64,000 bases of DNA from Cristatella mucedo (lineage: Eukaryota > Bryozoa > Phylactolaemata > Cristatellidae): the NCBI GenBank assembly GCA_009760855.2, contig WPIO01000039.1:57001-121000 (forward strand), read 5' to 3'. The position numbers and the translations under genes were made by a program. This document shows, one piece after another, positions 35,691 through 50,500 of the stretch (positions within the stretch are counted from its first letter, which is position 1; the number at the start of each line of letters is the position of its first letter). Below the pieces are notes generated by a model. That model worked only from the letters and a program-made list of their open reading frames with translations, searched no databases and had not been told where the DNA came from.

Positions 35691-37183
35691 CGACTCCCTA
35701 CAAGCCAGATCGAAAGCGTCGCGTATTTTTCAAATGCTCACTGGAGCGGCTGCCGTTAGCGTAAGATCCTTTTTTCCGAAGCTGTCAAAAGCATCCAACT
35801 ACGAGTATGGCATTACGATCGGCAGTTTTATACGAATCCTATTTCGAGCATGACACTTTAGGGCAGTAATCGTTATGAATCCTGTTGCAGTCGTGACTTC
35901 TTACTGGTTTTGAGCATACAATAAATAACAACTGCGGGAAATGCTTTCGTCGAGGCTAAGGCCAAAGTGTGCCCGCCTACTGAACGACCAATAGCCGATT
36001 AGTCTACGAACTCATGTCGAAATCGGAGCCCGTGCAAGCTGAGGTGGCTATCGCTTAGTATCTATGAGAGGCATCGGATGGCGTAACGCGCGCTTAGCGA
36101 GTAGTCCGCAGGTGGAGGTGGAGCCGTGACTTTGTCCTAATGGTCTGCAACAACGCAACTTGGCTGGCAAGTTGCTTGCGGGGGGGGGGGCCCCCGAACA
36201 CGATCCGTTATGCGCACGTACGAACGTTTGTCCAGTCTGTTCGTCTCTCTCTTTCTCTCTTCCCATACGTCAATCTTCGAACAAATGTCAGCAGCGAGTC
36301 GACCGCTCGTTTTGTCGCTACGTACGTACTGGGGTGTCGGCGACAGCCTATTCGTCGATTTTTCCGCTCCACGATGCTTTAGCCCTCGAGACATTTCCCG
36401 TGCATGTGTTTCTGTCAAAATGCATACCGAGCGTCCTGCGCCGCGAGTTTCACGAAGCGAGTGCGTACTCGACAAACCATAACACAGTGCAGCCAGAGAG
36501 AGAGAGAGAAACCATAAGACAGTGCAGTCAGAGACAGAGAGAGAGGAGAGAGAGCAACTTCTATGACGTCAAACGCAAAGGGTCATGAACGCGTGATCCG
36601 GGAGCTCGACTCAAAACTTGCGAATGAGGACGGAGACGCCTCGCCTCGACGTGTCAGGCTCGAAACGAGCGGGTCCGATGCTATGAGACAGACAGATAGC
36701 AATACATAGCGCGACAGGCAGCGATTCGCGGTAGCAACTGGTGAGCGCCGGGTGCGGACAAGCGTGACCGGTGGGCACAGTGGGTCAACAAGGAGCCGTC
36801 GTCAGACGACCGACGAGGGCCGCCCCCGTGCTGTCGATGTTCGAGCTGACCGACGGGGGCCACCCGTGTGCTGCCGTTGAGAGCGGCCGGGCTGCGAGGC
36901 TAACGCACGCTCGAAGATCGGACTCTCGGACGCGTTCTGGTGACTCTGCTGCAGAGGCGGTGGCATTGCTTAACAAGCGGCGGCAGTCGCACCGACGAAC
37001 CACTCCTACGTCGATCGCCAGTCGATCGCCCCCTTACCATACACCCTTTCCCCGCCCAGCTTAGCGCTGACGGCGGCCGAACAAAGGCTGCGCTGCATTC
37101 CGCAAGTCGCTGCCACCGGCCGACAGCTTGGCTGCCTGACCACAGCCATTTGAACTGACCCCGCTGCGACTGCCGCGCTGCGC

Positions 37184-37265
37184 GTTCTCAGGCTGACTTG
37201 CGCTAATACGCTCTCAGGCTGACTTGTGCTAGTACGCTCTCAGGCTGACTTGTGCTAGTACGCTC
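37184..37265. repeat. 26-bp tandem repeat, 3 copies
   Basis: The unit contains TCAGGCTGACTTGTGCTAG. The copies differ at two or three positions. Confidence 0.85.
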
Positions 37266-37799
37266 AGCGGCCACACTCACACCGGCTCAGCGAAAGTCTT
37301 TCGGTTTTGAGGCTGCGTTTTCAGCCCCGCTCAAGTTCTCCAGCCCCCCACCGCTTTTAGCGCCGATGCTTTCCAATAAACGCCGGTGTCTTACGTAGCT
37401 CAATCGCTAGCTGTTTGCATCGTCTTTAAAAATATAAAATCTTAGCTGCGCTTCGGTCAACAGTCGATGGCGGTCGACCGGCTGACGCAGATAGGCACGT
37501 TGGACCGAAAGCGACGCAAAATAAGATCGGAGTAGCGGACGCATTCTGGCTTAGCCTACTGGCGAAACAATTGCATTAGGCCCTCCAGAATGTGGTTTTT
37601 CAGCGACTCGACTCGCAAGAAACGCCTACGTTATGCGACAAGAACGCCGTCTTTCTGGCGATGCTTATGAAGCAAAACCAAGAATTTCTAGAACTCTTCG
37701 GCGGTGGATTTCGCACGTGCGCGGTCATTTCCGTCACGTCGTGGGAGTGAGCGCCGAGCAGCATTGCATAAATATTAGAGGACCACGGGACATTGCAAT

Positions 37800-37970
37800 G
37801 TGTAATTGCCGTGGTTTGGCCCTGGGGTCAAGACGCTCGCCGGAACGACCTAGGTCAAAGTGTTCACCTTTGCTACTGGCGGCTGTGGAATCGAGCTCTG
37901 TCGAACATGTGAAGCACCTAGATAGAGAGTCAGTTATATCAGGGCGCTATACAAATGCATCGAACATGTT
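37800..37970 (+). mobile_element. Family A SINE (tRNA head, L2-type tail), degenerate
   Basis: The A-box-like TGGCCCTGGGG and B-box-like GGAATCGAGCT are decayed. The tail GTGAAGCACCTAGATAGAG, then GGGCGCTATACAAATGC, is clear. Confidence 0.65.
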
Positions 37971-38980
37971 TTTTATTACACCGCTATCGCGGCACTAACC
38001 AGATCCCCGAGGAAAAAAGTCACTTCCGGTCGTCACCCATTGCTGCACTGTCCGTACGGGTGTGGCTGGTTTGGGAAGCCGATATTTGCCCGTTTGTCGC
38101 AACGGAACCCTATCTAGAAAGCGTCGGACTTGATGGCGCCGGTAAAAATCAGACAGACCCAAAGTTAAAAAAACACTTCCGCGATCCTAGGAGGAGCTGG
38201 ACGTTGGGGCGACTGCACGCGAGACGAGCGAGAACAATTCACTGTTGCGCGACCGTTGCTCGTAGCAACGCCGCCGCCGCCGCCTGCGTAAATCGCTGAA
38301 CGCGCACGGAGCGAGCGATTCGGTGACACTTGGCAGTGGAGCAGGGAAATGTTTCAACAACGCTGATCTTTCTGAGCAAACTTGGCGCCCTGGCGGCCTC
38401 GCCGCCGCTGCCGGGTGGGTCTTGAATTTGGCGAACTCGTCGCGCTAATGAACCGACGCGGTGTCGTGACGTTCGTTTAGGCATTTGCGACGGCGCCCGT
38501 CGGAAGCGTAAGGCGAGCCGAAATCTTCCGCCTCCGCCTGCTTCGCGAGCCGCTGCGGCCGGCGGTGGCGCCGCGCTTCGCACACCCGATCCGCCATGCA
38601 AGACAAACTGACTCCTATCTCGCAGGCTTGAGGTTTCCAAGTCGAAGCGGTCGGCGCGTCTCCTTTGTTGGTGAAACAAAAGAGCTACTCGACGTCGTAG
38701 CGTCACCGCATGACGAGGCGAAGGACCAGCGGTGGCCGCCGCAGAAGCCAAGCCGCGCTCTCCGCCGCAGCGCTGCTGCGGCGGCGGCGGCGGCCGCAGG
38801 GAGCGCCTGCTCTGCTCCGCTCGAACCCACGAGTTGCACGCCCGCCGCCTGCCCCCATCTCCCGCCTTCGCGGCTGACCGCCGACTGACTGGGCGGATGT
38901 GGGCTTCCGTCGGTGGTGGGGGACCACGCGCGCGGAGTGACGCAGCTTTGCAAGTAAGTGCAGTCCGGTCGCAGAATGAT

Positions 38981-38991
38981 TTCATTTGATC

Positions 38992-39023
<32 letters not shown>

Positions 39024-39034
39024 GATCAAATGAA
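38981..39034. repeat. 54-bp perfect palindrome with (TA)15 centre
   Basis: TTCATTTGATCG at the left and its exact complement at the right flank 30 bases of TA. The whole is a perfect self-complementary sequence. A 128-bp pure TA run follows at 39111-39238. Confidence 0.97.
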
Positions 39035-39106
39035 GTTCACGCTCTATTGAAATAAACAAATCAGTATAAGCGGCAGCTCAATAGCACGACCGACGTAGTC
39101 GGTACG

Positions 39107-39239
<133 letters not shown>

Positions 39240-41233
39240 GTTCGGGAGAAGTGTCCTACAACCGCGCGACGCTATAGCACCAGTGCGCTTTCCGGCTGGC
39301 GCGGTCTGGAGATAGCAAAGAGAGCGCAAAGAGCGAGCCTGGTCCGTGGCTCTCACGCTCACCGCTCGTTTTGCCCACGAGGACAATAGTATTGCGTTGC
39401 ACTGCAACAGTTAGTCTAGTAAAAAAAAAGTATAAAGTCATAGTGTTTGCCTTTTGAAATGGGTACCATACCCTCTCCTCGCCACGATACAGAGGCGCCC
39501 ACTAGACGCCGTCTAGACAATATTCCGCATGGCCGCTCATGTGATCAGACGACATTTCGCAAAATTAGGAGAGCCATTTAAATTAAATTTAGATTGTTTA
39601 AACTACATGGTGCGCACGGCGCATGGGCAACGCCGAGCGGCCGAAACCTCTCAAGAAAACCATCGAGACGGAAGATGCAATATTTTAGCGGTCGCCGAGT
39701 GCTATCCTGCTTAACCATCTGAAACGGGTCGCATGTATGAACAGGGAGCGCAGACCGGTCATCCGTTCGGCGCGTTACCCTGGGGTAAAGGCCCGCGAAA
39801 ATGTGGAGACAAAAATCTCACGAGTCTGTTGGCTCTGGCTGGCTGGCTCAGGCGCAGGCTGCGGCGGTTTCCGCTTGTTTTGGAACTAGTAGCAGTGGTT
39901 AGATGCGAGCTCCCATTTAATCGCCTGCAGCCAGCCACTTAGAAAGATTCGCAATAACTCGCTCGAATTCCAATTACGTCTCCGGCATTAAAGCGTCGCA
40001 TAAGGAAAATTCTCACGCCAGCTCGGCGGTTCCGTCACGCAGCCCAGGCGCGGACCGTTGTACGGGCCCGGACCGTTGCCGCTCTAGGTCTGGGTGAACG
40101 CGACGCAGCAGTGGACTGCCGCCTCGATTCGTCCCTCCCTCTTCCTCTAGCTATCGTAGCGCGTCGGTCAATGCTGCTGCTGCTGCTCTTCATATTCTCA
40201 AAAGTGGCAGCCTCGGCGGCAGCAGCGGCAGCCTCGGCGGCGGCAGCGGCCACCGCCGTCGGCTGCCGCTGCTGTCGCCGCTGCTGTCGCCGCTGCTGGG
40301 CTTACAGCCGACGCCGTATTGCCGTTTGCTCTGCCCTGTTGTACGCTGCTGCAGGCGACCGCAGGCGCGTTGCGCGCGCCGAGTCTTCTCCGCCGACGTC
40401 ACTTGTCTGCGCATCGCACCGTCGGCGGCGCCCCTTCAGCCTTGAGATGTACACTCGTTGAATGGAGCGCAGGCTGTCGCAACTGCCCAATTTCACCGTC
40501 ATTTTTTAGAGGCGACGGACTCGGGGCTACATGACGTCGGGATGAGATGCTGCGGGAGCCAAACCGCGCGTCTGCGATAGCCGAGAGCTCGCGGCGGCGA
40601 GAGCTCTCGGCTCTCTCGAAAGGGCGGAGTCAAAGTGGAGAGCGCACGAACCGTTGGCGGATCGAGAAAACGCGGCCGCGGCACCGCCGGCGCCGCGAAC
40701 GGCGAAACGTCGGCCGAAACGTCGGCCGGAACGAGGCGGCGCCGTGCCGAGTCGTGCCGCCGCGAACGCGACATTCGTCGCGCTTCCGTCTCGTGGACCT
40801 GGCGTAGAGCGCGCGTCCCCCTGACTCACGGCCCTGCGGTCGAGTTCGACGATTGTGGATGGCGAAGAGCTCGGGCCGCATCCGGCTCGCCAGGCCGCCG
40901 CCGCCGCGTTCGCCGCGGTTGCTGCCATCGCCAGCGGCTGGCCTGTACAGCTTAGCAGCCCTTCCGCCGCCGCCGCCGCCGCCACACCGCAAGCCGAAGT
41001 GATCTGCACTCGGCCCCGTCCACCCGGCGGAGCGCCGATGCGTCAGCTGTCGGGATTAGCGCGCCAAAACCGCGCGCAGCTCCGGTGCGAGCTCACCGCC
41101 GGCGCTCGACGCCGCCGCAGCCGCCGCCGCCGCCGCAGCCGCAGCCGCCGCAGCCGCCGCCGCAGCCGCGGCCGCCACCGCCGCCGCCGCCGCGCCGGCG
41201 TCGCGCTCGCCACGCCGGAGCGGAGCGAGGGGA

Positions 41234-41240
41234 ATATAAG
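41234..41240 (+). promoter_or_regulatory. TATA box of the collagen-like gene
   Basis: ATATAAG in an otherwise very GC-rich stretch, 64 bp before the chosen ATG. It would give a 5' UTR of about 35 nt. Confidence 0.6.
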
Positions 41241-41303
41241 CTCGACGCGTTTCGAACGACGCCTAAAGCGAAGCCGGCATACCGGCTACCGACGGAAACA
41301 GCC

Positions 41304-44525
<3,222 letters not shown>

Positions 44526-44569
44526 ACGAAATCGCACCGTCATTTTTATGCATGTCTTCTTGCTAGGGT

Positions 44570-44575
44570 CAATAA
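44570..44575 (+). promoter_or_regulatory. AATAAA polyadenylation signal of the collagen-like gene
   Basis: GTCAATAAAGTTG lies about 45 bp after the stop codon. Confidence 0.75.
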
Positions 44576-44643
44576 AGTTGTGTACCCGTCGATTGCACGG
44601 GACTGCTGGTCCCTTCGCATTTGCGCTCGAGCGTACCGCGCCG

Positions 44644-44685
44644 GCTACTAACTCAGCTCCGCACTCGCTGAGCTGAGTTAGTAGC
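44644..44685. repeat. Perfect 16-bp stem, 10-nt loop
   Basis: GCTACTAACTCAGCTC (44644-44659) is exactly complementary to 44670-44685; the loop is CGCACTCGCT. It starts about 70 bp past the AATAAA. Confidence 0.95.
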
Positions 44686-44699
44686 GCGTTCAGCCTGCT

Positions 44700-46025
44700 G
44701 TCCGCTTGTTTATTATACTAATAATAATAATTATTATATAAATTAACTTCTTTCTGGGCATTGTGCACATGCTGCCAAGAAAGCCTGGTCGATTGTGCGC
44801 GCATTTGCTGCGGGGCCTGGCTACCGAGATCGGCGTGCTGTCGAGTCAATCTGGCAACCTTCCGGCGCTCCTATTCGCCGTGCGAGAACGCGAGAGGCGC
44901 GCTGGCCACTTGCTTGCCAGCAAGCAGCCACACTCCGATGCCACCAGCGGACGGACTGCCGTAGGCTGGCGTGATATTGAATCGATAATGGGGAACGTTT
45001 GAATGCACTGATTAAAGTTATGTCAGCGCTTCAATTTGTTTACATACTGGTCAAATCTTCAGACACTCATTAGTGTATGTACAATTTAATTTAGGTGGTA
45101 AATTTACCTTGCTAATTTCTCTACAGATAATTATATGAAGTGGGTCAAAGAAAGAGGTTGAATCCAAATTTAAAGTTTAAAAAATATTTTAAGCTTTTTT
45201 AGACAAACGTTGTGAAGAGTTTGTGTAATTATCTGTGATTAATTATTATCTATTTATTTTGTAACTCTTCTCTAAATTAAGCTTTTTACACAATTTAATA
45301 CCGCCATATCCTTATTACTGTGTTTTTTATTAATGTGTAAGGACCAATTTTTGATTATCTGATAATTATGTAACTCTTCTCTAAATAAGCATTTTACACA
45401 ATTAATCCAATACCTCCATATCCTTATTCCTTTTTTCTATTGGTCTTCTATATCCCCAACTTTTCTTTCATGTTTCCTTAGTTGAAATCGCCGACATATT
45501 CTCGATTCTCTTAGATTTCTTACCGGTAGCTACAGTGACTTGGGTTCCACTTCTTCTCTCTATATTGAATGCTTCTGTCACTTGGCAAGTAGGGCGTGTA
45601 AGCCTGGGAACTTGCCCGTGGAATCCATTCAGACCCAAGTTTAAACGCTTAGGCTATCGTTGCATATGGATGCGTGGATCGCCCTCTTTCTCTCGCACTC
45701 CTGTAAGGAAATGAAAGGACATTCCATGAGAGATGTGGTTTTTGGATAACCTCATTGGGCGACGGTTGGTTGTTCTTATCGCTATAAGCCAACTAGAAAA
45801 ACATAGACATACCGGGTGAAATTAGGTGCGTATCACGCTGCAAGGACAGCCCGTCTGATGGCTCGCCGTTCAGCACGCGCCGCCCGCTCGGTCGGTCTCT
45901 CGCGTCCGCTACTCGGCGGCGTAAGTGCGACCGGCCTGACCCGAATCGGCGGGCACGAACCAGCCACTTCGACTCGTAAACGTACGAGGATGAGAGGCGT
46001 TAACAGCGAGAGCGAAAATAAAGAA
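44700..46025. other. Intergenic, AT-rich
   Basis: No gene was recognised. Two related phrases (GTAACTCTTCTCTAAAT, then TTTTACACAATTAAT, then CCTCCATATCCTTATT) occur at about 45260-45320 and 45370-45430. They form a local direct duplication. Confidence 0.5.
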
Positions 46026-46029
46026 GCGC

Positions 46030-46569
46030 TTGCCTCTCGCTGCTGAACGCTCGCCTCGCCTCTCGCTGCTGAACGCTCGCCTCGCCTCTCGCTGCTGAAC
46101 GCTCGCCTCGCCTCTCGCTGCTGAACGCTCGCCTCGCCTCTCGCTGCTGAACGCTCGCCTCGCCTCTCGCTGCTGAACGCTCGCCTCGCCTCTCGCTGCT
46201 GAACGCTCGCCTCGCCTCTCGCTGCTGAACGCTCGCCTCGCCTCTCGCTGCTGAACGCTCGCCTCGCCTCTCGCTGCTGAACGCTCGCCTCGCCTCTCGC
46301 TGCTGAACGCTCGCCTCGCCTCTCGCTGCTGAACGCTCGCCTCGCCTCTCGCTGCTGAACGCTCGCCTCGCCTCTCGCTGCTGAACGCTCGCCTCGCCTC
46401 TCGCTGCTGAACGCTCGCCTCGCCTCTCGCTGCTGAACGCTCGCCTCGCCTCTCGCTGCTGAACGCTCGCCTCGCCTCTCGCTGCTGAACGCTCGCCTCG
46501 CCTCTCGCTGCTGAACGCTCGCCTCGCCTCTCGCTGCTGAACGCTCGCCTCGCCTCTCGCTGCTGAACG
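46030..46569. repeat. 26-bp minisatellite, about 21 copies
   Basis: The near-identical unit contains GCTGCTGAACGCTCGCC. 26 is not a multiple of 3, so each strand reads through all frames, producing long spurious proteins with a 26-residue period. Confidence 0.98.
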
Positions 46570-46655
46570 CTAAACGCTCGCTGCTGAACGCTAAACGCTC
46601 GCTGCTGAACGCTAAACACTCGCTGCTGAACGCTAAACGCTCGCCTCTCGCTGCT
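46570..46655. repeat. 21-bp derivative repeat next to the 26-bp array
   Basis: Three to four units of GCTGCTGAACGCTAAACGCT share their first half with the 26-bp unit. Confidence 0.9.
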
Positions 46656-46818
46656 GGGCAGTCGGGGAGACAGCTGAGAGCTACACAGTCTGTCTCTCGC
46701 GGCTGCGCCAAGCCCAACGTTAGATCTGGAGTCTATAGTAAGTTAGACCTGGATAGATGCATGCGTTTAAGCGATCTAGACTTACGCGCTGCATCTTGAA
46801 TGTGACCGAATAACAACC

Positions 46819-46824
46819 TTTATT
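46819..46824 (-). promoter_or_regulatory. Candidate catalase polyadenylation signal
   Basis: AATAAA on the minus strand lies about 600 bp past the catalase stop and beyond the 29-bp array. If it is used, the array lies in the 3' UTR. Confidence 0.45.
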
Positions 46825-47013
46825 AGCGCAATAATTATAGGAATCGCTGCACATAGATCCCACCGCACTATGGGGAGAATAAATCACCGATTTACTCCCA
46901 AAATCGCCTTTCTCCAATATGTATGATCTATGTGTTTGCGTAACATTTATATAGATTCGCGCTGGTTTCGATGCGTTTACACAAAGTACAGTTGTAGCGC
47001 GAGTATCTCCCGA

Positions 47014-47395
47014 CGCAGTACGCCGCCGACAGCTGAGAGCTACACAGTACGCCGCCGACAGCTGAGAGCTACACAGTACGCCGCCGACAGCTGAGAGCTA
47101 CACAGTACGCCGCCGACAGCTGAGAGCTACACAGTACGCCGCCGACAGCTGAGAGCTACACAGTACGCCGCCGACAGCTGAGAGCTACACAGTACGCCGC
47201 CGACAGCTGAGAGCTACACAGTACGCCGCCGACAGCTGAGAGCTACACAGTACGCCGCCGACAGCTGAGAGCTACACAGTACGCCGCCGACAGCTGAGAG
47301 CTACACAGTACGCCGCCGACAGCTGAGAGCTACACAGTACGCCGCCGACAGCTGAGAGCTACACAGTACGCCGCCGACAGCTGAGAGCTACACAG
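47014..47395. repeat. 29-bp minisatellite, about 13 copies
   Basis: The unit contains ACAGCTGAGAGCTACACAG and AGTACGCCGCCG, with almost no variation. It begins 28 bp after the catalase stop codon in the direction of transcription. A single copy of the 20-bp core also stands alone at about 46671-46690. Confidence 0.98.
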
Positions 47396-47423
47396 AGCCG
47401 CTCGCTAGCGAGCTCCGATCCGC

Positions 47424-47588
47424 TCACTCCTCATCAAGTCTGTCGAGCTCCTCCTGCACCATGCGTCCATAGTCGGGGTGCGCTTTGCTGAAGTGCTCGA
47501 CCGCTCGCTTCTGTATGAACTTCTGAGCTCCTTTCAGATGATCAGCGATGTTGTGAGCAAGGCGCTTCCGCTGGTCATCGTCGAGAAC
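47424..47588 (-). CDS. CAT: Catalase exon 10 and stop
   Basis: Encodes [18 protein letters not shown] to RLDEE. Acceptor CTCTGCAG. A 14-bp palindrome GCTCGCTAGCGAGC follows shortly after the stop. Confidence 0.95.
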   Translation of the reverse strand, partial: VLDDDQRKRLAHNIADHLKGAQKFIQKRAVEHFSKAHPDYGRMVQEELDRLDEE

Positions 47589-50500
47589 CTGCAGAGTGCG
47601 CGCCCACCGTGCCCTCCGCCGTCGTCACCCTTAGCGCCCGCTCAGCCAGCACTCAGTCGCTCAGATATGTATGACAAGACACACGAGGTAGAATAGCTAT
47701 CGACAAAAAAACGATCAAACCGTGAGAGAAAATGGAGGGGGTGCGGCCGGGCGCGACGCTCACCTTGTCCCAGAACGTGCCCACTTGGCTGTAGTTGTCG
47801 TCGTCACCGCTGTTGTAGCGCTTGCAGTCGCCCGTCAGTTTCTTGTAGCCGTACTCCAGGTACTGAGGATCGTCTTGCGGACCGCCGAAGCTGTTCGGGT
47901 AGTACACCGGAGCGCCACCTGCCGGTGTCCAGCAGCGAAATACGGCTACTGGCACCACACTGGGGACGCGCGCGTGCGGTTTCCAGTCGATTCGCCGCCG
48001 CCGACTGGGATGCCAGGCCTGATGCGGCACGGGAGGAGCGCGGCGGCACGGGAGGAGCGCGGCGGCACGGGAGGAGCGCGGCGGCACCGGAGGAGCGCGG
48101 CGGCACCGGAGGAGCGCGGCGGCACCGGAGGAGCGCGGCGGCACCGGAGGAGCGCGGCGGCACCGGAGGAGCGCGGCGGCACCGGAGGAGCGCGGCGGCA
48201 CCGGAGGAGCGCGGCGGCACGGAGGAGCGCGGCGGCACCGGAGGAGCGCGGCGGCACCGGAGGAGCGCGGCGGCACCGGAGGAGCGCGGCGGCACCGGAG
48301 GAGCGCGGCGGCACCGGAGGAGCGCGGCGGCACCGGAGGAGCGCGGCGGCACCGGAGGAGCGCGGCGGCACCGGAGGAGCGCGGCGGCACCGGAGGAGCG
48401 CGGCGGCACCGGAGGAGCGCGGCGGCACCGGAGGAGCGCGGCGGCACCGGAGGAGCGCGGCGGCACCGGAGGAGCGCGGCGGCACCGGAGGAGCGCGGCG
48501 GCACCGGAGGAGCGCGGCGGCACAGGAGGAGCGCGGCGGCACAGGAGGAGCGCGGCGGCACAGGAGGAGCGCGGCGGCACAGGAGGAGCGCGGCGGCACA
48601 GGAGGAGCGCGGCGGCACAGGAGGAGCGCGGCGGCACAGGAGGAGCGCGGCGGCACAGGAGGAGCGGATGGCGGATTTCGCGTGGCTCCCCATTTAACGT
48701 TAGAGAAAAAAGAACGGCAGCAGCAGACGCAGACGCGTCTGCGCCGGCTCCGGCCATTCCGACATTCCGCCTTGTCTCTCCTCGCCTGTCAGTCAGCCTG
48801 CGGCAGCTGCCGCGACCGCGGGGCGGGCGGGCAGTGCTTCGCTGCTGTGCGAAATCGCGCCGCAGCCGCAGACTTCGTTCTCGGGCGACGGCCGCTCCGT
48901 CCAGGCGGCGGTTCGCTCCTGCTCCTGCTGCGCATGCGCAGGCACGCAAGCGCTCACCCTGGTTGTCGCCGTAGCACATCGGGCCGTCCCGCTGGTAGTT
49001 CCTGACCTTGGCTTTGTACGGACAGTTGACGGGCAGCTGCAGGTAGTTGGCGCCGAGCCGGTGCCGCTGCGTGTCGGCGTAGGAGAAGAGCCGGCCCTGC
49101 AGCATCTTGTCGGGGCTCGGCTCGATGCCGGGCACCAGGCTCGCCGGGTTGAAGGCCATCTGCTCGACGTCGGCAAAGTAGTTGGCCGGGTTCCTGTCCA
49201 GCGTCAGCTTGCCCACAGGCATGAGCGGGTACTCTTTCTGCGGCCACACCTGCGAGGCGGCGGCGAGGCGGGCGGGGGGCGTGCACGGAGGCGTTCAGCT
49301 TCTGCGTCGCTTCTGCGCTCGGCGATCATCAAGTGGCCGCCGCCGCCGCCCGCGGGGCCGCGCGACAAGGAGCGCGCCAACACGCTGTGCAACGACAGCG
49401 AGCGGCGCCGGCGGCGGCGGCCTTCGCAGCTGTCGCGCATCGCTTGGCTTAAGAAAGACGTGGCGGCTCGCGGGCGGTCGAGCGGGCACGGGTCACTCAC
49501 TAGCACGACGGCGGCTGTCGCGCGGCTAACATTGGGGGGGGGGGAGAAGAAGAGCGACCGCAGCCGACGCAGCCGCCGCCGCCGTGCAGCGCGGCCGCGG
49601 CGGCTGCGGCCGCTCCGATATTCCGCCTTGTCAACGCCGCGCTTCTCCCTTTGTTCCGTAGGAGAACGGAGGTCCGACGGAGAACGCTCTGAGCGCTCAC
49701 CAGAGTGCCGCTAGGCAAGCGCACCGCGCTAGGCCAGGAGCGAGGGCGTACAGCCGAAACTTCGCCCGGGCTGCCGGACAATCACGTGACTACGCGCCGG
49801 CCGCCGCGGCGCAATCGCGCGTCGGGCCTCTTCCTCCGCCTTCGCTCTGGCGAGCGAAGGGCGCAACGATGCCCGGAGAGTTTGGCGATCGACGAAAGAC
49901 GAGTATGTCTAGCCGGATACAAAAGGCCGGACGTTGTTGGCATAAGTAGAATTTTGCTAAGAGACTGATTGGACCTAACGTCGCATTGGCCGGCCTTCAT
50001 ATCGAAGAGGCGGCGGCGGCGGCCGAGCCGGCCAACGTGCGGCCTTATGAGGATGACGGCTTGCAGCTCTTCGGCGTGCGCCGCGCCTCCATGCAGACGC
50101 CCCGCGGCTCCGCGCCCACCGCGGCGAGGCGCTCTGAGGCACTAGGAAAACTCTTTTCTGCGAATGCAGCCGCGCTGCGGCGCGTTATACACGCATAGTA
50201 CGGGTCGCCCGACCTTGAACAAGTCCCGATGTCCGGCACCGCGACGGTGTCGCCGAACCAAGCTCAAGCGACTCTTTCGGCGACTTTTAGATTGTATGCG
50301 GCATTGCACGGTTTTCGCGACTCGCCTTGGTTAGGTCGAAAGGGTTCCACCGGAACTTTTCGGCTTGTTCGAAGGTCATAACCTGGATGTGCATGGTCCA
50401 CGAAGGGTACTCGCCGGCGGCGATCGCATTGAAGAGGTCGCGCGTGCTGTAGTCCGGGTCGGCGCCGGCCAGCGCCAGCGCCTTTTCGATCGGCACGTTC

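Noticed and set aside
38239-38985. 248-codon Arg/Ala-rich minus-strand frame
   Set aside because: Lies in CpG-rich DNA where all registers are open; no motif and no splice context.
45833-46717. 294-codon minus-strand frame rich in ARGEASVQQRE units
   Set aside because: Translation of the 26-bp satellite; the 26-residue period in every frame is what a 26-bp repeat must give.
47653-49249. Open frames of 230-480 codons on both strands over the 18-bp array
   Set aside because: They are produced by an 18-bp period without stops and run through exon 8, intron 8 and exon 9 of catalase. Splice sites and phases show the array is intronic.
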